Part shown: one piece after another, positions 35,519 through 43,800 of the stretch
Position numbering within the stretch: position 1 is the stretch's first letter
Layout of the letters: every line of letters begins with the position of its first letter
Assembly (NCBI GenBank): GCA_900315075.1
Contig: OMXV01000008.1
Span: 36,198-100,197, forward strand
Reading direction: 5' to 3'
DNA from: an uncultured Prevotellaceae bacterium
Lineage (GTDB): Bacteria; Bacteroidota; Bacteroidia; Bacteroidales; Bacteroidaceae
DNA: 64,000 nt
Translations under genes and position numbers: made by a program
The notes under the pieces: generated by a model
Told to the model about the DNA's origin: nothing
The model's database searches: none
Seen by the model: the letters and a program-made list of their open reading frames with translations, nothing else

Positions 35519-36391
35519 TCACTGGATGCTTTTGGGTTTGATGGAATCCACAGCTTGTCTGAGCAACTCAAGTTTCTCACGTACGGCCTTGTCGTCGATG
35601 ACGCACACATCGCGTAGTCGCCCGAAGTCAGTGGAGAGTTTCACCTTTAGTTTGTAGGAGAGTCCGTCGTCGGAATCCTCTGAGTCAATGATATGTCCCA
35701 CAAGAATACCCGCTGGGAACATGGATGAATACCCACTTGTGACAACGGTATCGCCTATTTCAAATATCGCATGTCGCGGAATGTCATCGACGTATGCCAC
35801 GTCTGATGCTCCTCCGCGCCACCTCAGATATCCGAAGTATCTCTTGTTAAGTATCGCACAACTGATGTTCGACTTCGTACTAAGCACAGGAATCACCACA
35901 GAATAGTGCCCTGATGCCATGAAAACAACGCCCACTACTCCATTTCCACTTGCAACAGCCATGTCGGGGCCTACCCCGTCATAGATGCCCTTGTCGAGTG
36001 TGATGAAGTTGTCGGCCTTGTCGATAGAGTTGCTGATAACTTTTGCGGGTATCAGCTTATATTGGCTGAGCACAGGCATTCGAACACTATCGACGAGCGT
36101 GGAGTCGTTTTTGATCCTTTCGTCATATAGTTGCTCTCTAAGCATTGCCACTTCTTGCTCTAATGCAATGTTTCGTTCTGTCAACTGCTCATTGACTGTT
36201 CCTTGACTGAAGAAAGCCCCGATTTTGGAATCTGCCTCATAGACAAACCCTGAGATATAGTTGGCTGATGTGAACCAGACACTGCCTTGGTAGTTGTTGA
36301 ACTGGAACATAAGCACAAGGCTCACCCCCTCCAACAGCAGAAAGACAAACCAATAACTATACTTTTTCAGGAACTCTATGAGATTTCTCAT
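35519..36391 (-). CDS. mreC: Rod shape-determining protein MreC
   Basis: 290 residues. One N-terminal membrane segment (YWFVFLLLEGVSLVLMF), a coiled coil (EQLTERNIALEQEVAMLREQL), then the periplasmic double beta-barrel with TLDKGIYDGVGPDMAVASGNGVVG (in pieces) and GDTVVTSGYSSMFPAGILVG. It scaffolds the elongasome in the periplasm. It starts 12 bases after mreB. Confidence 0.93.
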   Translation of the reverse strand: MRNLIEFLKKYSYWFVFLLLEGVSLVLMFQFNNYQGSVWFTSANYISGFVYEADSKIGAFFSQGTVNEQLTERNIALEQEVAMLREQLYDERIKNDSTLVDSVRMPVLSQYKLIPAKVISNSIDKADNFITLDKGIYDGVGPDMAVASGNGVVGVVFMASGHYSVVIPVLSTKSNISCAILNKRYFGYLRWRGGASDVAYVDDIPRHAIFEIGDTVVTSGYSSMFPAGILVGHIIDSEDSDDGLSYKLKVKLSTDFGRLRDVCVIDDKAVREKLELLRQAVDSIKPKSIQ

Positions 36392-36403
36392 ACCGGTGGC
36401 ATA

Positions 36404-37426
36404 TTATCTCATCAGGAAAGAGTAACGCTCAACGTTTTTCAAAGCCACGCCAGCTCCCTTGGCCACACTGTGGAGTGGGTCGTCGGCAATATGGAATGGA
36501 ATCTGTATCTTGTCGTGCAATCGCTTGTCGAGTCCTCTTAACAAGGCACCGCCACCCGTGAGGTAGATACCATTGTGTACAATGTCGGCATACAACTCTG
36601 GTGGTGTCTTCTCCAATGCAGAGAGCACAGCATTCTCGATTTTTGCTACTGTCTTGTCAAGGCAGTGGGCAATCTCCTGATAGCATACAGGCACTTCCAT
36701 AGGAAGGGCTGTGATGCGGTTAGGACCATGCACGATATAGTCTTCGGGTGCCTCGTCACCAAGGTCGGTGAGTGCCGAGCCCACATGTATTTTAATTCGC
36801 TCAGCCATACGCTCACCCACTTTGAGGTTGTGCTGACGGCTCATATAGTCTTGAATATCGGCAGTGAGGTCGTCGCCGGCGATACGAATGGAGTTGTTGG
36901 AAACGATTCCACCAAGTGAGATGACAGCAATCTCTGTGCTACCACCACCTATATCAACAATCATGTTGCCCTCTGGTGCCTCCACATCAATACCAATACC
37001 GATGGCAGCTGCCATAGGCTCGAAAATCAGATATACATCGCGGCCATCGGCATGCTCTGCTGAGTCGCGCACAGCCCTGAGCTCCACTTCTGTGGAACCT
37101 GATGGCACACCAATCACCATCCTGAGCGACGGCGAAAACAGTCTGCTTCCCGTATGTACCATTTTGATAAGACCGCGCATCATCTGCTCACAGGCGGAGA
37201 AGTCGGCAATGACACCGTCTCTCAATGGTCTTACAGTGCGTATATTGTCATGTGTCTTCTCATACATCAACTTGGCTTTCTCGCCCACAGCGATGACCTT
37301 GTCGGTGCGACGCTCAAGTGCCACAACCGAAGGCTCATCTACCACGATTTTATCATCGCTGATGATAATGGTGTTGGCGGTGCCAAGATCCATTGCTATT
37401 TCCTGAATAAAAGAAAAGAATCCCAT
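36404..37426 (-). CDS. mreB: Rod shape-determining actin homologue MreB
   Basis: 340 residues. Actin-fold ATPase that directs wall synthesis on the inner face of the membrane. Phosphate-1 MDLGTANTII, IADFSACEQMM, the VIGVPSGSTEVE loop, phosphate-2 NMIVDIGGGSTEIAVISLG and adenosine-binding GIYLTGGGALLRGLD are all intact. First gene of the mre operon; purH lies 84 bases upstream on the same strand. Confidence 0.97.
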   Translation of the reverse strand: MGFFSFIQEIAMDLGTANTIIISDDKIVVDEPSVVALERRTDKVIAVGEKAKLMYEKTHDNIRTVRPLRDGVIADFSACEQMMRGLIKMVHTGSRLFSPSLRMVIGVPSGSTEVELRAVRDSAEHADGRDVYLIFEPMAAAIGIGIDVEAPEGNMIVDIGGGSTEIAVISLGGIVSNNSIRIAGDDLTADIQDYMSRQHNLKVGERMAERIKIHVGSALTDLGDEAPEDYIVHGPNRITALPMEVPVCYQEIAHCLDKTVAKIENAVLSALEKTPPELYADIVHNGIYLTGGGALLRGLDKRLHDKIQIPFHIADDPLHSVAKGAGVALKNVERYSFLMR

Positions 37427-37510
37427 TATTTACTTAATACTTCATTTGATATTATCCGTTCAACAGTATAGTCCTGACGGTGATGTCAGTCATCTTGAAA
37501 GTTACAATCT

Positions 37511-38110
37511 TTATTCTGTGGCAGCAAACCATGCATGGATAGCCGTATCGTAGTGGCTACTCACGCCAAAGGCTCTCTGTGCGAACATACGGCGGTCGGC
37601 CAAATTGGTCTGAGCACCTTTTTTATTAAGGATATCTAAAAGCACTGGATATTCAGCCTTGCTTGGAACGATGACGACATCGTTGAAATTCTTTGCAGCA
37701 GCACGGATGAGGGAAATGCCCCCAATATCGATTTTCTCGATAATATCCTGCTGAGATGCACCACTTGCCACAGTATCCTCGAAAGGATAAAGATCTACAA
37801 CGACAAGGTCGATGGTGGGAATTTCGTACTGTGCCATTTGCTGCTGGTCATCCTGATTGTCGCGCCGTGCAAGAATACCTCCGAAAATTTTAGGATGCAA
37901 TGTCTTGACCCTGCCGCCCAAAATAGAAGGATATGTAGTGAGTGTCTCCACTGCCTGGCATGGATAGCCAAGCGACTCGATAAATTTCTGTGTGCCTCCT
38001 GTAGAAAGGAAACTCACGCCCTCGCTGTGGAGCTTTGCTAATAATGCATCTAAACCGTCTTTGTGGAATACTGATATCAGCGCTGTCTTGATATTTTTAT
38101 TGTCTGCCAT
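37511..38110 (-). CDS. purH: Stand-alone IMP cyclohydrolase (PurH N-terminal domain)
   Basis: 199 residues only, against roughly 510-530 for bifunctional PurH. It contains the MGS-like domain complete: ALISVFHKDGL, FLSTGGTQKFIESLG, FPSILGG-type TTYPSILGGRVKTLHPKIFGG, IDLVVVDLYPFEDT, KIDIGGISLIRAAAKN. It then ends cleanly after HYDTAIHAWFAATE. The AICAR formyltransferase domain is missing and only 84 bases separate the stop from mreB, so it is not encoded here. It should close the IMP ring if a separate formyltransferase exists elsewhere. The position in front of mreB is the normal purH site. Confidence 0.88.
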   Translation of the reverse strand: MADNKNIKTALISVFHKDGLDALLAKLHSEGVSFLSTGGTQKFIESLGYPCQAVETLTTYPSILGGRVKTLHPKIFGGILARRDNQDDQQQMAQYEIPTIDLVVVDLYPFEDTVASGASQQDIIEKIDIGGISLIRAAAKNFNDVVIVPSKAEYPVLLDILNKKGAQTNLADRRMFAQRAFGVSSHYDTAIHAWFAATE

Positions 38111-38132
38111 ACTAAAATGATTTTTTGGGATG

Positions 38133-38140
38133 CAAAGTTA
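38133..38140 (-). promoter_or_regulatory. -7 box for purH
   Basis: CAAAGTTA on the plus strand is TAACTTTG on the minus strand, about 22 bases from the ATG. The -33 element is weak. Confidence 0.45.
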
Positions 38141-38214
38141 CTCAAAAAAGCATTAATCCCATACATCTTTTACACAAATTTTTATTTTTTTCTTGAATTA
38201 TTGATTTAGGGTAA

Positions 38215-38262
38215 TTATTAGGTAGGAGTTTAGGAGTTTGGGAGTTTAGACAATATCAGATG
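38215..38262. repeat. TAGGAGTTTGGGAGTTTAG repeat
   Basis: Three GGAGTTTAGG-like units. TTTGGGAGTTTAGACAATA is shared word for word with the tract at 57420. Confidence 0.7.
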
Positions 38263-38321
38263 TGAGAATTAAAAAATGATACTTTTTTCTGAATAAAAAT
38301 ATCAATATCAAAAAATTTTCC

Positions 38322-38329
38322 TATTTTTG
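38322..38329 (+). promoter_or_regulatory. -7 box for the MscS gene
   Basis: TATTTTTG matches TAnnTTTG. The predicted leader is about 65 nt. Confidence 0.45.
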
Positions 38330-38401
38330 CATAATCAAAACACGATAAAACGTATTAACCTAATTGTTGAAATCAAGTATTAACCTATAAATTCATGTAT
38401 T

Positions 38402-39247
38402 ATGTTAGAAAAAATCTTTTCGCCTGAGACTTATTCCATGTTAGGACAATGGTCTTTTAGTTTTTTGAAAAATCTCCTTGTTGCCATTCTTGTCTATCTC
38501 ATAGGCAGTTTCATCATTAAATGGCTGGTGAAATTAGCTACCAAGATGATGGAAAAGAGCAAAGTTGACCACTCGTTGCTCACTTTCGTCAGGAGTATCA
38601 TCAAAGTGGTATGTTGGCTATTGTTGCTCATTATCATCATCTCCATCCTTGGTATTGAAACCTCATCGTTTATCGCACTGTTTGCATCTGCAGGTGTTGC
38701 GATTGGCATGGCATTGAGCGGCACATTACAAAACTTTGCCGGTGGTGTGATGATTTTGCTGTTTAAACCCTTCAAAGTGGGTGACTACATTGAGGCTGAA
38801 GGTTTTGCCGGCACCGTGAAGGAAATCCAGATTTTCAATACCATCATCAACACTATCGACAACCAGACCGTCATCATTCCCAATGGTGGTTTGTCAACAG
38901 GTTCGTTGAAAAACTATACAAAGGAAAAATATCGCCGTGTTGACCTCGACTACCGCTTTGCTTACGGTACCGATCTCGACAAAGTAAAGGCAGCCATCTA
39001 TGAAATACAGACCAGCAATCCTCTGATTATTCAGAATGCCATTGAAGACTCACCAGTAGTGGCCGCTCCATGGTTGGGCATCACCGAATTTAGCGAGACT
39101 GGCGTGGTTGTGAACACCCGTACCTGGTGCAAGACCGAAGACTACTGGACGGTGTATTTCTATATGAACGATACCGTTTATCAGCAGCTGAAGGACCGTG
39201 GCTTCATGTTCCCGCACAAGGCTGTGGATGTGAATGTAATCAAGTGA
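38402..39247 (+). CDS. mscS: MscS-family mechanosensitive channel
   Basis: 281 residues, close to E. coli MscS. Three N-terminal membrane segments, with the pore helix ASAGVAIGMALSGTLQNFAG followed by GVMILLFKPFKVGDYIEAEG at the start of the beta domain. IIPNGGLSTGSLKNYT is the conserved beta-domain signature. It relieves turgor on hypo-osmotic shock. Alone on the plus strand between a promoter and a strong terminator. Confidence 0.93.
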   Translation: MLEKIFSPETYSMLGQWSFSFLKNLLVAILVYLIGSFIIKWLVKLATKMMEKSKVDHSLLTFVRSIIKVVCWLLLLIIIISILGIETSSFIALFASAGVAIGMALSGTLQNFAGGVMILLFKPFKVGDYIEAEGFAGTVKEIQIFNTIINTIDNQTVIIPNGGLSTGSLKNYTKEKYRRVDLDYRFAYGTDLDKVKAAIYEIQTSNPLIIQNAIEDSPVVAAPWLGITEFSETGVVVNTRTWCKTEDYWTVYFYMNDTVYQQLKDRGFMFPHKAVDVNVIK

Positions 39248-39262
39248 TTTGTGGGATGTTTG

Positions 39263-39303
39263 AAATTGAGGGCGCACCGGTGGTGGTGCGCCCTCAATTT
39301 TAT
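39263..39303 (+). terminator. Intrinsic terminator after mscS
   Basis: 16-bp perfect stem (39263-39278 with 39285-39300, core GAGGGCGCACC), a 6-nt loop and a short T run. It lies 15 bases past the stop. Confidence 0.9.
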
Positions 39304-39407
39304 TCTTAAAAGTAAACCACTATAAACATGCAGATTTAAACTGGAGGATATGGAAAACTGTTCATTGAGTTGTTTTATGATGAACGGTCATCTCCTTAAA
39401 GTTTTGA

Positions 39408-41897
39408 TTATTTCGCCACACTGAAAGAGTATTTCTTGCCTGGTTTGGTGACGATGTCATATTCATAGACGCGTTTGAGTGTGGGAGTGGGCAGATCTTT
39501 CAGTTCAGGTGAATGTAATGGTGTCTTGATATCGGCAGACTGTAGGAGTGGATTGTCACATGGGGTGGTGGAAGCCTCTTTTAACCCCTTACCAGTAAGC
39601 GGCACGTAAGAGCGCAGGCGCAATGTACCACCAATCGTAGAGAGGATGGTGGCAGAGGTAAGGGAGCCTTGATCCCATGCCATATTCACAACGAAGCCAC
39701 CACGTGCCCGCAGTCCACAGACAGAACCTTTTTCCCAAATATCGGGCAATGCCGGCAACAGATGTACCGCCCCATCATGACTTTGGAGGAGCATCTCTGC
39801 AATACCCGCAGCTACACCGAAATTGCCGTCAATCTGGAATGGTGGGTGAGCATCAAAGAGGTTGGGGTAGGTACGTCCATCAGGATACTTACGCATTTGT
39901 TCATCACCTGGCAGCAGATGCAACATATTGGTGATGATACGGTATGCATGGTTGCCATCGAGCATTCTGGCCCAGAAATTCGTCTTCCACCCGAGGCTCC
40001 ATCCCGTGGCCATATCACCACGCTGGTTAAGCGTATTACCTGCAGCTACGAAAAGGTCGGGATGATGGTAGGGCGAAATCTGATTCGAGGGATAGAGACC
40101 ATAGAGATGAGAAATATGGCGGTGTTGGTCTTTGGGATCGTCGGCATCTTGCAGCCATTCCTGCAACTGTCCGTGACGCCCCACCTGCATAGGTGGCAGC
40201 TGCGTGATGGTTTTCTGTAGTGTCTGCTGATAGGCAGCGTCAATTCCGAGAGCTTTTGCCGCAGCGAGGGTGTTACTTAATGCATCGAATACAATCTGGT
40301 TGTCCATCGTACATCCCGCTGTCACGGGCGTGCGCTTACCCATTGGTCCATGCTCTGGCGACACCGATGGTACCAAAACGAGGTAACCATTGCGTGGGTC
40401 ACGCTGCATATAATCGAGGAAGAAGTCGGCAGCCCCTTTCATCACTGGATACCACTCACGGAGGAATGCCTTATCGCCAGTGAAGAGATAGTGCTGCCAG
40501 AGATGTGTGGCCAGCCATGCACCTCCACTGGGGAACATGCCCCAAGAGGCACCATCCACAGGTCCGGCAATGCGCCAGAGGTCAGTGTTATGGTGTGCCA
40601 CCCATCCACGGCATCCATACATGGTTTGTGCCGTCTGAGCACCCGTCACACTTAAGTCGCGAATCATATCAAAGAGTGGCTGCTGCGTCTCGCCGATGTT
40701 ACCCACATCCGCAATCCAGTAGTTCATCTCGGCATTGATGTTGATGGTGTATTTACTGTCCCATGGCGCATTTAGCGAACTATTCCATACACCCTGTAAG
40801 TTGGCAGGCTGTCCTCCCGGCTGCGACGAGGTAATGAGCAGATAGCGACCATATTGAAACAGCAACTCCACAAGCGAGGCATCATTCGTCTGCGCAAATT
40901 GTTCAATCCGCTTGTCGGTATCATCAGCCAAGGTTGAAGCCTCAGAGGTGTTGTTTACAAGATTTAGGCTCACGCGGTCATATTGCTCACCGAAAGCCTT
41001 ATTATGCCTGCGCCAGTTTTTGTAATAATTGCGTTTGGAAACTTCCGCCAATGTTTTTTGGTTTTTCTCTGAGGGATTGCCACTGATATCGTGATAGTTG
41101 ACGTAGTTGGTGGCTGCCACAATATAGATGGTCACTTTTGAAGCATCTTTTACCTCCACATAGTCCTGTCCGTCGGTGATGACACCATCACCTGTCACCA
41201 ACATCCGGCATTCCGCTTTCAGCCCAGCCTTGATGCCCTCATGGTCGACGCCCTGGATAACAGCCGTGAGACAATGGTTTTCGACACTATGGCTGTTGGA
41301 GAGATCGCATTTATGCGACATACGGAAAGAGAGTGCCTTTTTCTTGTCAGCCTCTATCCTGACAATGATAGCATTGTCGGCCATAGAGGCAAAGACGTCC
41401 CTCTTGATATTTACGCCCGCCTTATTATAGGTTGTATAAGCCGTGGCTGAGTTTAGGATTAATCCCCGCTCATAGTCTGTGGCCTGCGACTTGTCGTTGA
41501 AGTCGAGGAACATACTTCCCAAGGTAAGGTATTTCATACCATGGGGACCTGGGATAAAATGTTTGTCAATGATGGCTGCAGCGGCCTCCTCATGTCCTGC
41601 AAAGATGGAGTCACGCACAGCAGAAAGGTAGTTCTTGGCCTCCTTGCTATCATTGTTATGCGGAGAACCCGACCAGAACGTCTCCTCGTTGAGTTGGATT
41701 TCCTCTACGTCGGTGCCACCATATACCATAGCACCAAGATGGGAGTTGCCGATGGGCACTGCCTCCAACCATTTCGTGGCAGGACGGCTATATTTGAGTT
41801 GTTCGAGAGGAGGATGTTTCAAACAAATCTGGGCATTTGCCACGCCCGACACGAAAAGACATAGTAATGTAAAACTGATGATTCGGATTGATTTCAT
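39408..41897 (-). CDS. GH95 alpha-L-fucosidase-type hydrolase
   Basis: 829 residues from the ATG at 41897, which begins the signal peptide ([23 protein letters not shown]). An N-terminal beta-sandwich ([26 protein letters not shown], in pieces) precedes an (alpha/alpha)6 barrel with the GH95 motifs NAEMNYW, SVSPEHG (general acid) and DGNFG. GH95 inverts alpha-1,2-L-fucosyl bonds, with some members acting on L-galactose. Fucose on xyloglucan is alpha-1,2-linked to galactose, which suits the GH31, GH43, GH97 and GH9 genes upstream. Last gene of that cluster. Confidence 0.92.
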   Translation of the reverse strand: MKSIRIISFTLLCLFVSGVANAQICLKHPPLEQLKYSRPATKWLEAVPIGNSHLGAMVYGGTDVEEIQLNEETFWSGSPHNNDSKEAKNYLSAVRDSIFAGHEEAAAAIIDKHFIPGPHGMKYLTLGSMFLDFNDKSQATDYERGLILNSATAYTTYNKAGVNIKRDVFASMADNAIIVRIEADKKKALSFRMSHKCDLSNSHSVENHCLTAVIQGVDHEGIKAGLKAECRMLVTGDGVITDGQDYVEVKDASKVTIYIVAATNYVNYHDISGNPSEKNQKTLAEVSKRNYYKNWRRHNKAFGEQYDRVSLNLVNNTSEASTLADDTDKRIEQFAQTNDASLVELLFQYGRYLLITSSQPGGQPANLQGVWNSSLNAPWDSKYTININAEMNYWIADVGNIGETQQPLFDMIRDLSVTGAQTAQTMYGCRGWVAHHNTDLWRIAGPVDGASWGMFPSGGAWLATHLWQHYLFTGDKAFLREWYPVMKGAADFFLDYMQRDPRNGYLVLVPSVSPEHGPMGKRTPVTAGCTMDNQIVFDALSNTLAAAKALGIDAAYQQTLQKTITQLPPMQVGRHGQLQEWLQDADDPKDQHRHISHLYGLYPSNQISPYHHPDLFVAAGNTLNQRGDMATGWSLGWKTNFWARMLDGNHAYRIITNMLHLLPGDEQMRKYPDGRTYPNLFDAHPPFQIDGNFGVAAGIAEMLLQSHDGAVHLLPALPDIWEKGSVCGLRARGGFVVNMAWDQGSLTSATILSTIGGTLRLRSYVPLTGKGLKEASTTPCDNPLLQSADIKTPLHSPELKDLPTPTLKRVYEYDIVTKPGKKYSFSVAK

Positions 41898-41929
41898 ATT
41901 ACGATATATTGATATTTTCAAACAAAGAG

Positions 41930-42031
41930 ATTAACCTCATAACCTTATAACCTTATAACCTCACAACCTCATAACCTTACAACCTCATAACCTTACAACC
42001 TCATAACCTCATAACCTCATAACCTTACAAC
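41930..42031. repeat. AACCTCATAACCTTAT tandem repeats
   Basis: About eleven units of (CATAACCTTA or CACAACCTC) fill the gap between the GH95 and GH43 genes and reach the GH43 stop codon. Inverse copies lie at 23810-23985. Confidence 0.85.
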
Positions 42032-43642
42032 CTATTCCTTTTTATAGTTAAACTCATCCACATCAAGATAACCGCCTAAGCGCTTGGTAGCATAGCAAAA
42101 GATAGCATAGCGTGTGCCCATAAAGAGTTTACGATAGTCAAACCGCATCTTATAGTCTGGACCAATCTTTGTCCATGTCTCACCATCAAGACTATAGTAT
42201 AACTTAGCAAAATCTTGTTGGAGATTGAAATCAGCGTCGATTCGCAACCAGATGTTCTGTGCCTTTTTCAAATCGAGGGGCACTGTCTCACGAACGGTCT
42301 CCTCAACTTTCTCCACAGCTTTCTCACGGTCGGTGAGGTTGACCACCTGCTCCGACATAGAGAGTGAAAGACGTTTTCCTTCACGTTTGATGGTGAGCAC
42401 GCCAGAATGTCCGTTGAAAGCAGCAAAACCGGCACAATCGCCATCCTTGAGATGCGAGACATCAAGTTTCACCGATGCGGAACAAGTGGGTCCTTCCATT
42501 CGCTGCGAAATAGTATTGGGGGCTAAATAGAGGTTTTCCACCACGCGGTTGGTCTTCAGTCGCAACCATCCCGGGCGTTGTGTCAGAGACCATGCCTCAT
42601 TGATGGGGTTGTGGTTCCATTGCCAGCAGAGGTCCAACTTACTGTTGGAAAAATCATCGGCAGTCACTATTCGAGTATCTTTCTGTCCACTTACCACTGG
42701 GCGCATACGCTGTGGCACCTTTCCATCCTCATCGCCAAGCATTGGCCATCCATCAAGCCATCGGCAGGGCATCGACGTGATGACACGTCCCACACCACCA
42801 CGGTCTTGGAAGATGATGCCATACCAGTCACCATCAGGGGTATCAACTATCGTTCCTTGTCCCACGTATGGGAATCCTCCGAAGTCACTTTGAAGAATCA
42901 CATGTTTCTCATAAGGCCCGTGGATATCATCGGCACGGTAACATACCTCACGGCGATGTCGTCCAGGAGCATACACATGGGATATCATCAGCAGGTAGTA
43001 TTTGCCATTGTGCTTGATGACACGTGAACCTTCGAGGAGTCCTGTCTCATCTTTCTCACGCTCGAAGATTTTCATGTGGGTACCTTCGATAACACCCGAG
43101 AGATCGGGTTTCAACTCATCCAGTTCACCTGTGCCATACACCACATAGACACGACCGTCGTCGTCGAAGAAAAGGGTGCAGTCATGGAAGTGACGCATCC
43201 TCGATACGATAGTCCATGGTCCCTCGGCCTTCTCCGCCGAACAGATATAGGTATCGCCCATAGCACCCATCTCGTTAGGTGCAAAGAGTGCATAGAATTT
43301 CCCATTGTGGTACTTCAATGAAGTAGCCCACTGTCCACGACCATAGACCGTACCCTCGAGGAGGTCGTATTTGGGTGAATCTGTGAGATTGTCGAAGATA
43401 TAGCTGGCTATCTCCCAATGTGTAAGGTCTTTCGACTTCATAACTGGTGCACCAGGCATGAGATGCATCGTAGTGGAAACCATGTAATAGGTGTCGCCGA
43501 CACGGATGACATCAGGGTCGGGCACATCGGCCCACAAAATGGGGTTGGGAGTGGAAATCGAGTCGCCATCAGCGGCCATTCCACAGGCTGGAGCCATCAG
43601 CATTAAAGCGACGGCCATGGATTTAAATAGTGAAATGTGCAT
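42032..43642 (-). CDS. GH43 xylosidase/arabinofuranosidase-type hydrolase
   Basis: 536 residues from the ATG at 43642; a start at 43621 (MAVALMLMAPACGMA) is also possible. The propeller (about 33-335) has D42 in DVPDPDVIRV as base, D154 in RHFHDCTLFF and E204 in GLLEGSRVIK as acid. The C-terminal third (about 345-536) is a concanavalin-like beta-sandwich, as in GH43 subfamilies of exo-acting beta-xylosidases and alpha-arabinofuranosidases. It probably removes arabinose or xylose from side chains. Its stop codon touches an AGGTTGTAAGG repeat. Confidence 0.88.
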   Translation of the reverse strand: MHISLFKSMAVALMLMAPACGMAADGDSISTPNPILWADVPDPDVIRVGDTYYMVSTTMHLMPGAPVMKSKDLTHWEIASYIFDNLTDSPKYDLLEGTVYGRGQWATSLKYHNGKFYALFAPNEMGAMGDTYICSAEKAEGPWTIVSRMRHFHDCTLFFDDDGRVYVVYGTGELDELKPDLSGVIEGTHMKIFEREKDETGLLEGSRVIKHNGKYYLLMISHVYAPGRHRREVCYRADDIHGPYEKHVILQSDFGGFPYVGQGTIVDTPDGDWYGIIFQDRGGVGRVITSMPCRWLDGWPMLGDEDGKVPQRMRPVVSGQKDTRIVTADDFSNSKLDLCWQWNHNPINEAWSLTQRPGWLRLKTNRVVENLYLAPNTISQRMEGPTCSASVKLDVSHLKDGDCAGFAAFNGHSGVLTIKREGKRLSLSMSEQVVNLTDREKAVEKVEETVRETVPLDLKKAQNIWLRIDADFNLQQDFAKLYYSLDGETWTKIGPDYKMRFDYRKLFMGTRYAIFCYATKRLGGYLDVDEFNYKKE

Positions 43643-43682
43643 ATGTGAGATTTTGGAATTTTTGGGGTTTGGGGGATTTTGA

Positions 43683-43701
43683 GCTGCGATGATATCGCAG
43701 C
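43683..43701. promoter_or_regulatory. 8-bp palindrome upstream of GH43
   Basis: GCTGCGAT and ATCGCAGC with a 3-base centre, about 40 bases upstream of the GH43 start. It could be an RNA hairpin between GH31 and GH43 or an operator; no T tract follows. Confidence 0.4.
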
Positions 43702-43740
43702 ATAGGTGAACACAAAGAAGCAACGAGGGAGTGCCTATTA

Positions 43741-43800
43741 TAATTTTTCAATCTTCAATCTTCAATTTTCAATCTTAAATCTTAAATCTTAAATCTTCAA
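43741..43800. repeat. AATCTTAAATCTTCAAT repeats over the GH31 stop codon
   Basis: About seven CAATCTT or AAATCTT units. The GH31 stop (43789-43791) and its last codons are part of the tract. Confidence 0.85.

Noticed and set aside
37511-38110. purH as a frameshifted pseudogene
   Set aside because: The cyclohydrolase domain is intact and the 84 bases before mreB have no trace of a formyltransferase domain in any frame.
41930-42031. CRISPR-like regular repeats
   Set aside because: Units are 8-12 bases, contiguous and without unique spacers; no cas gene is present.
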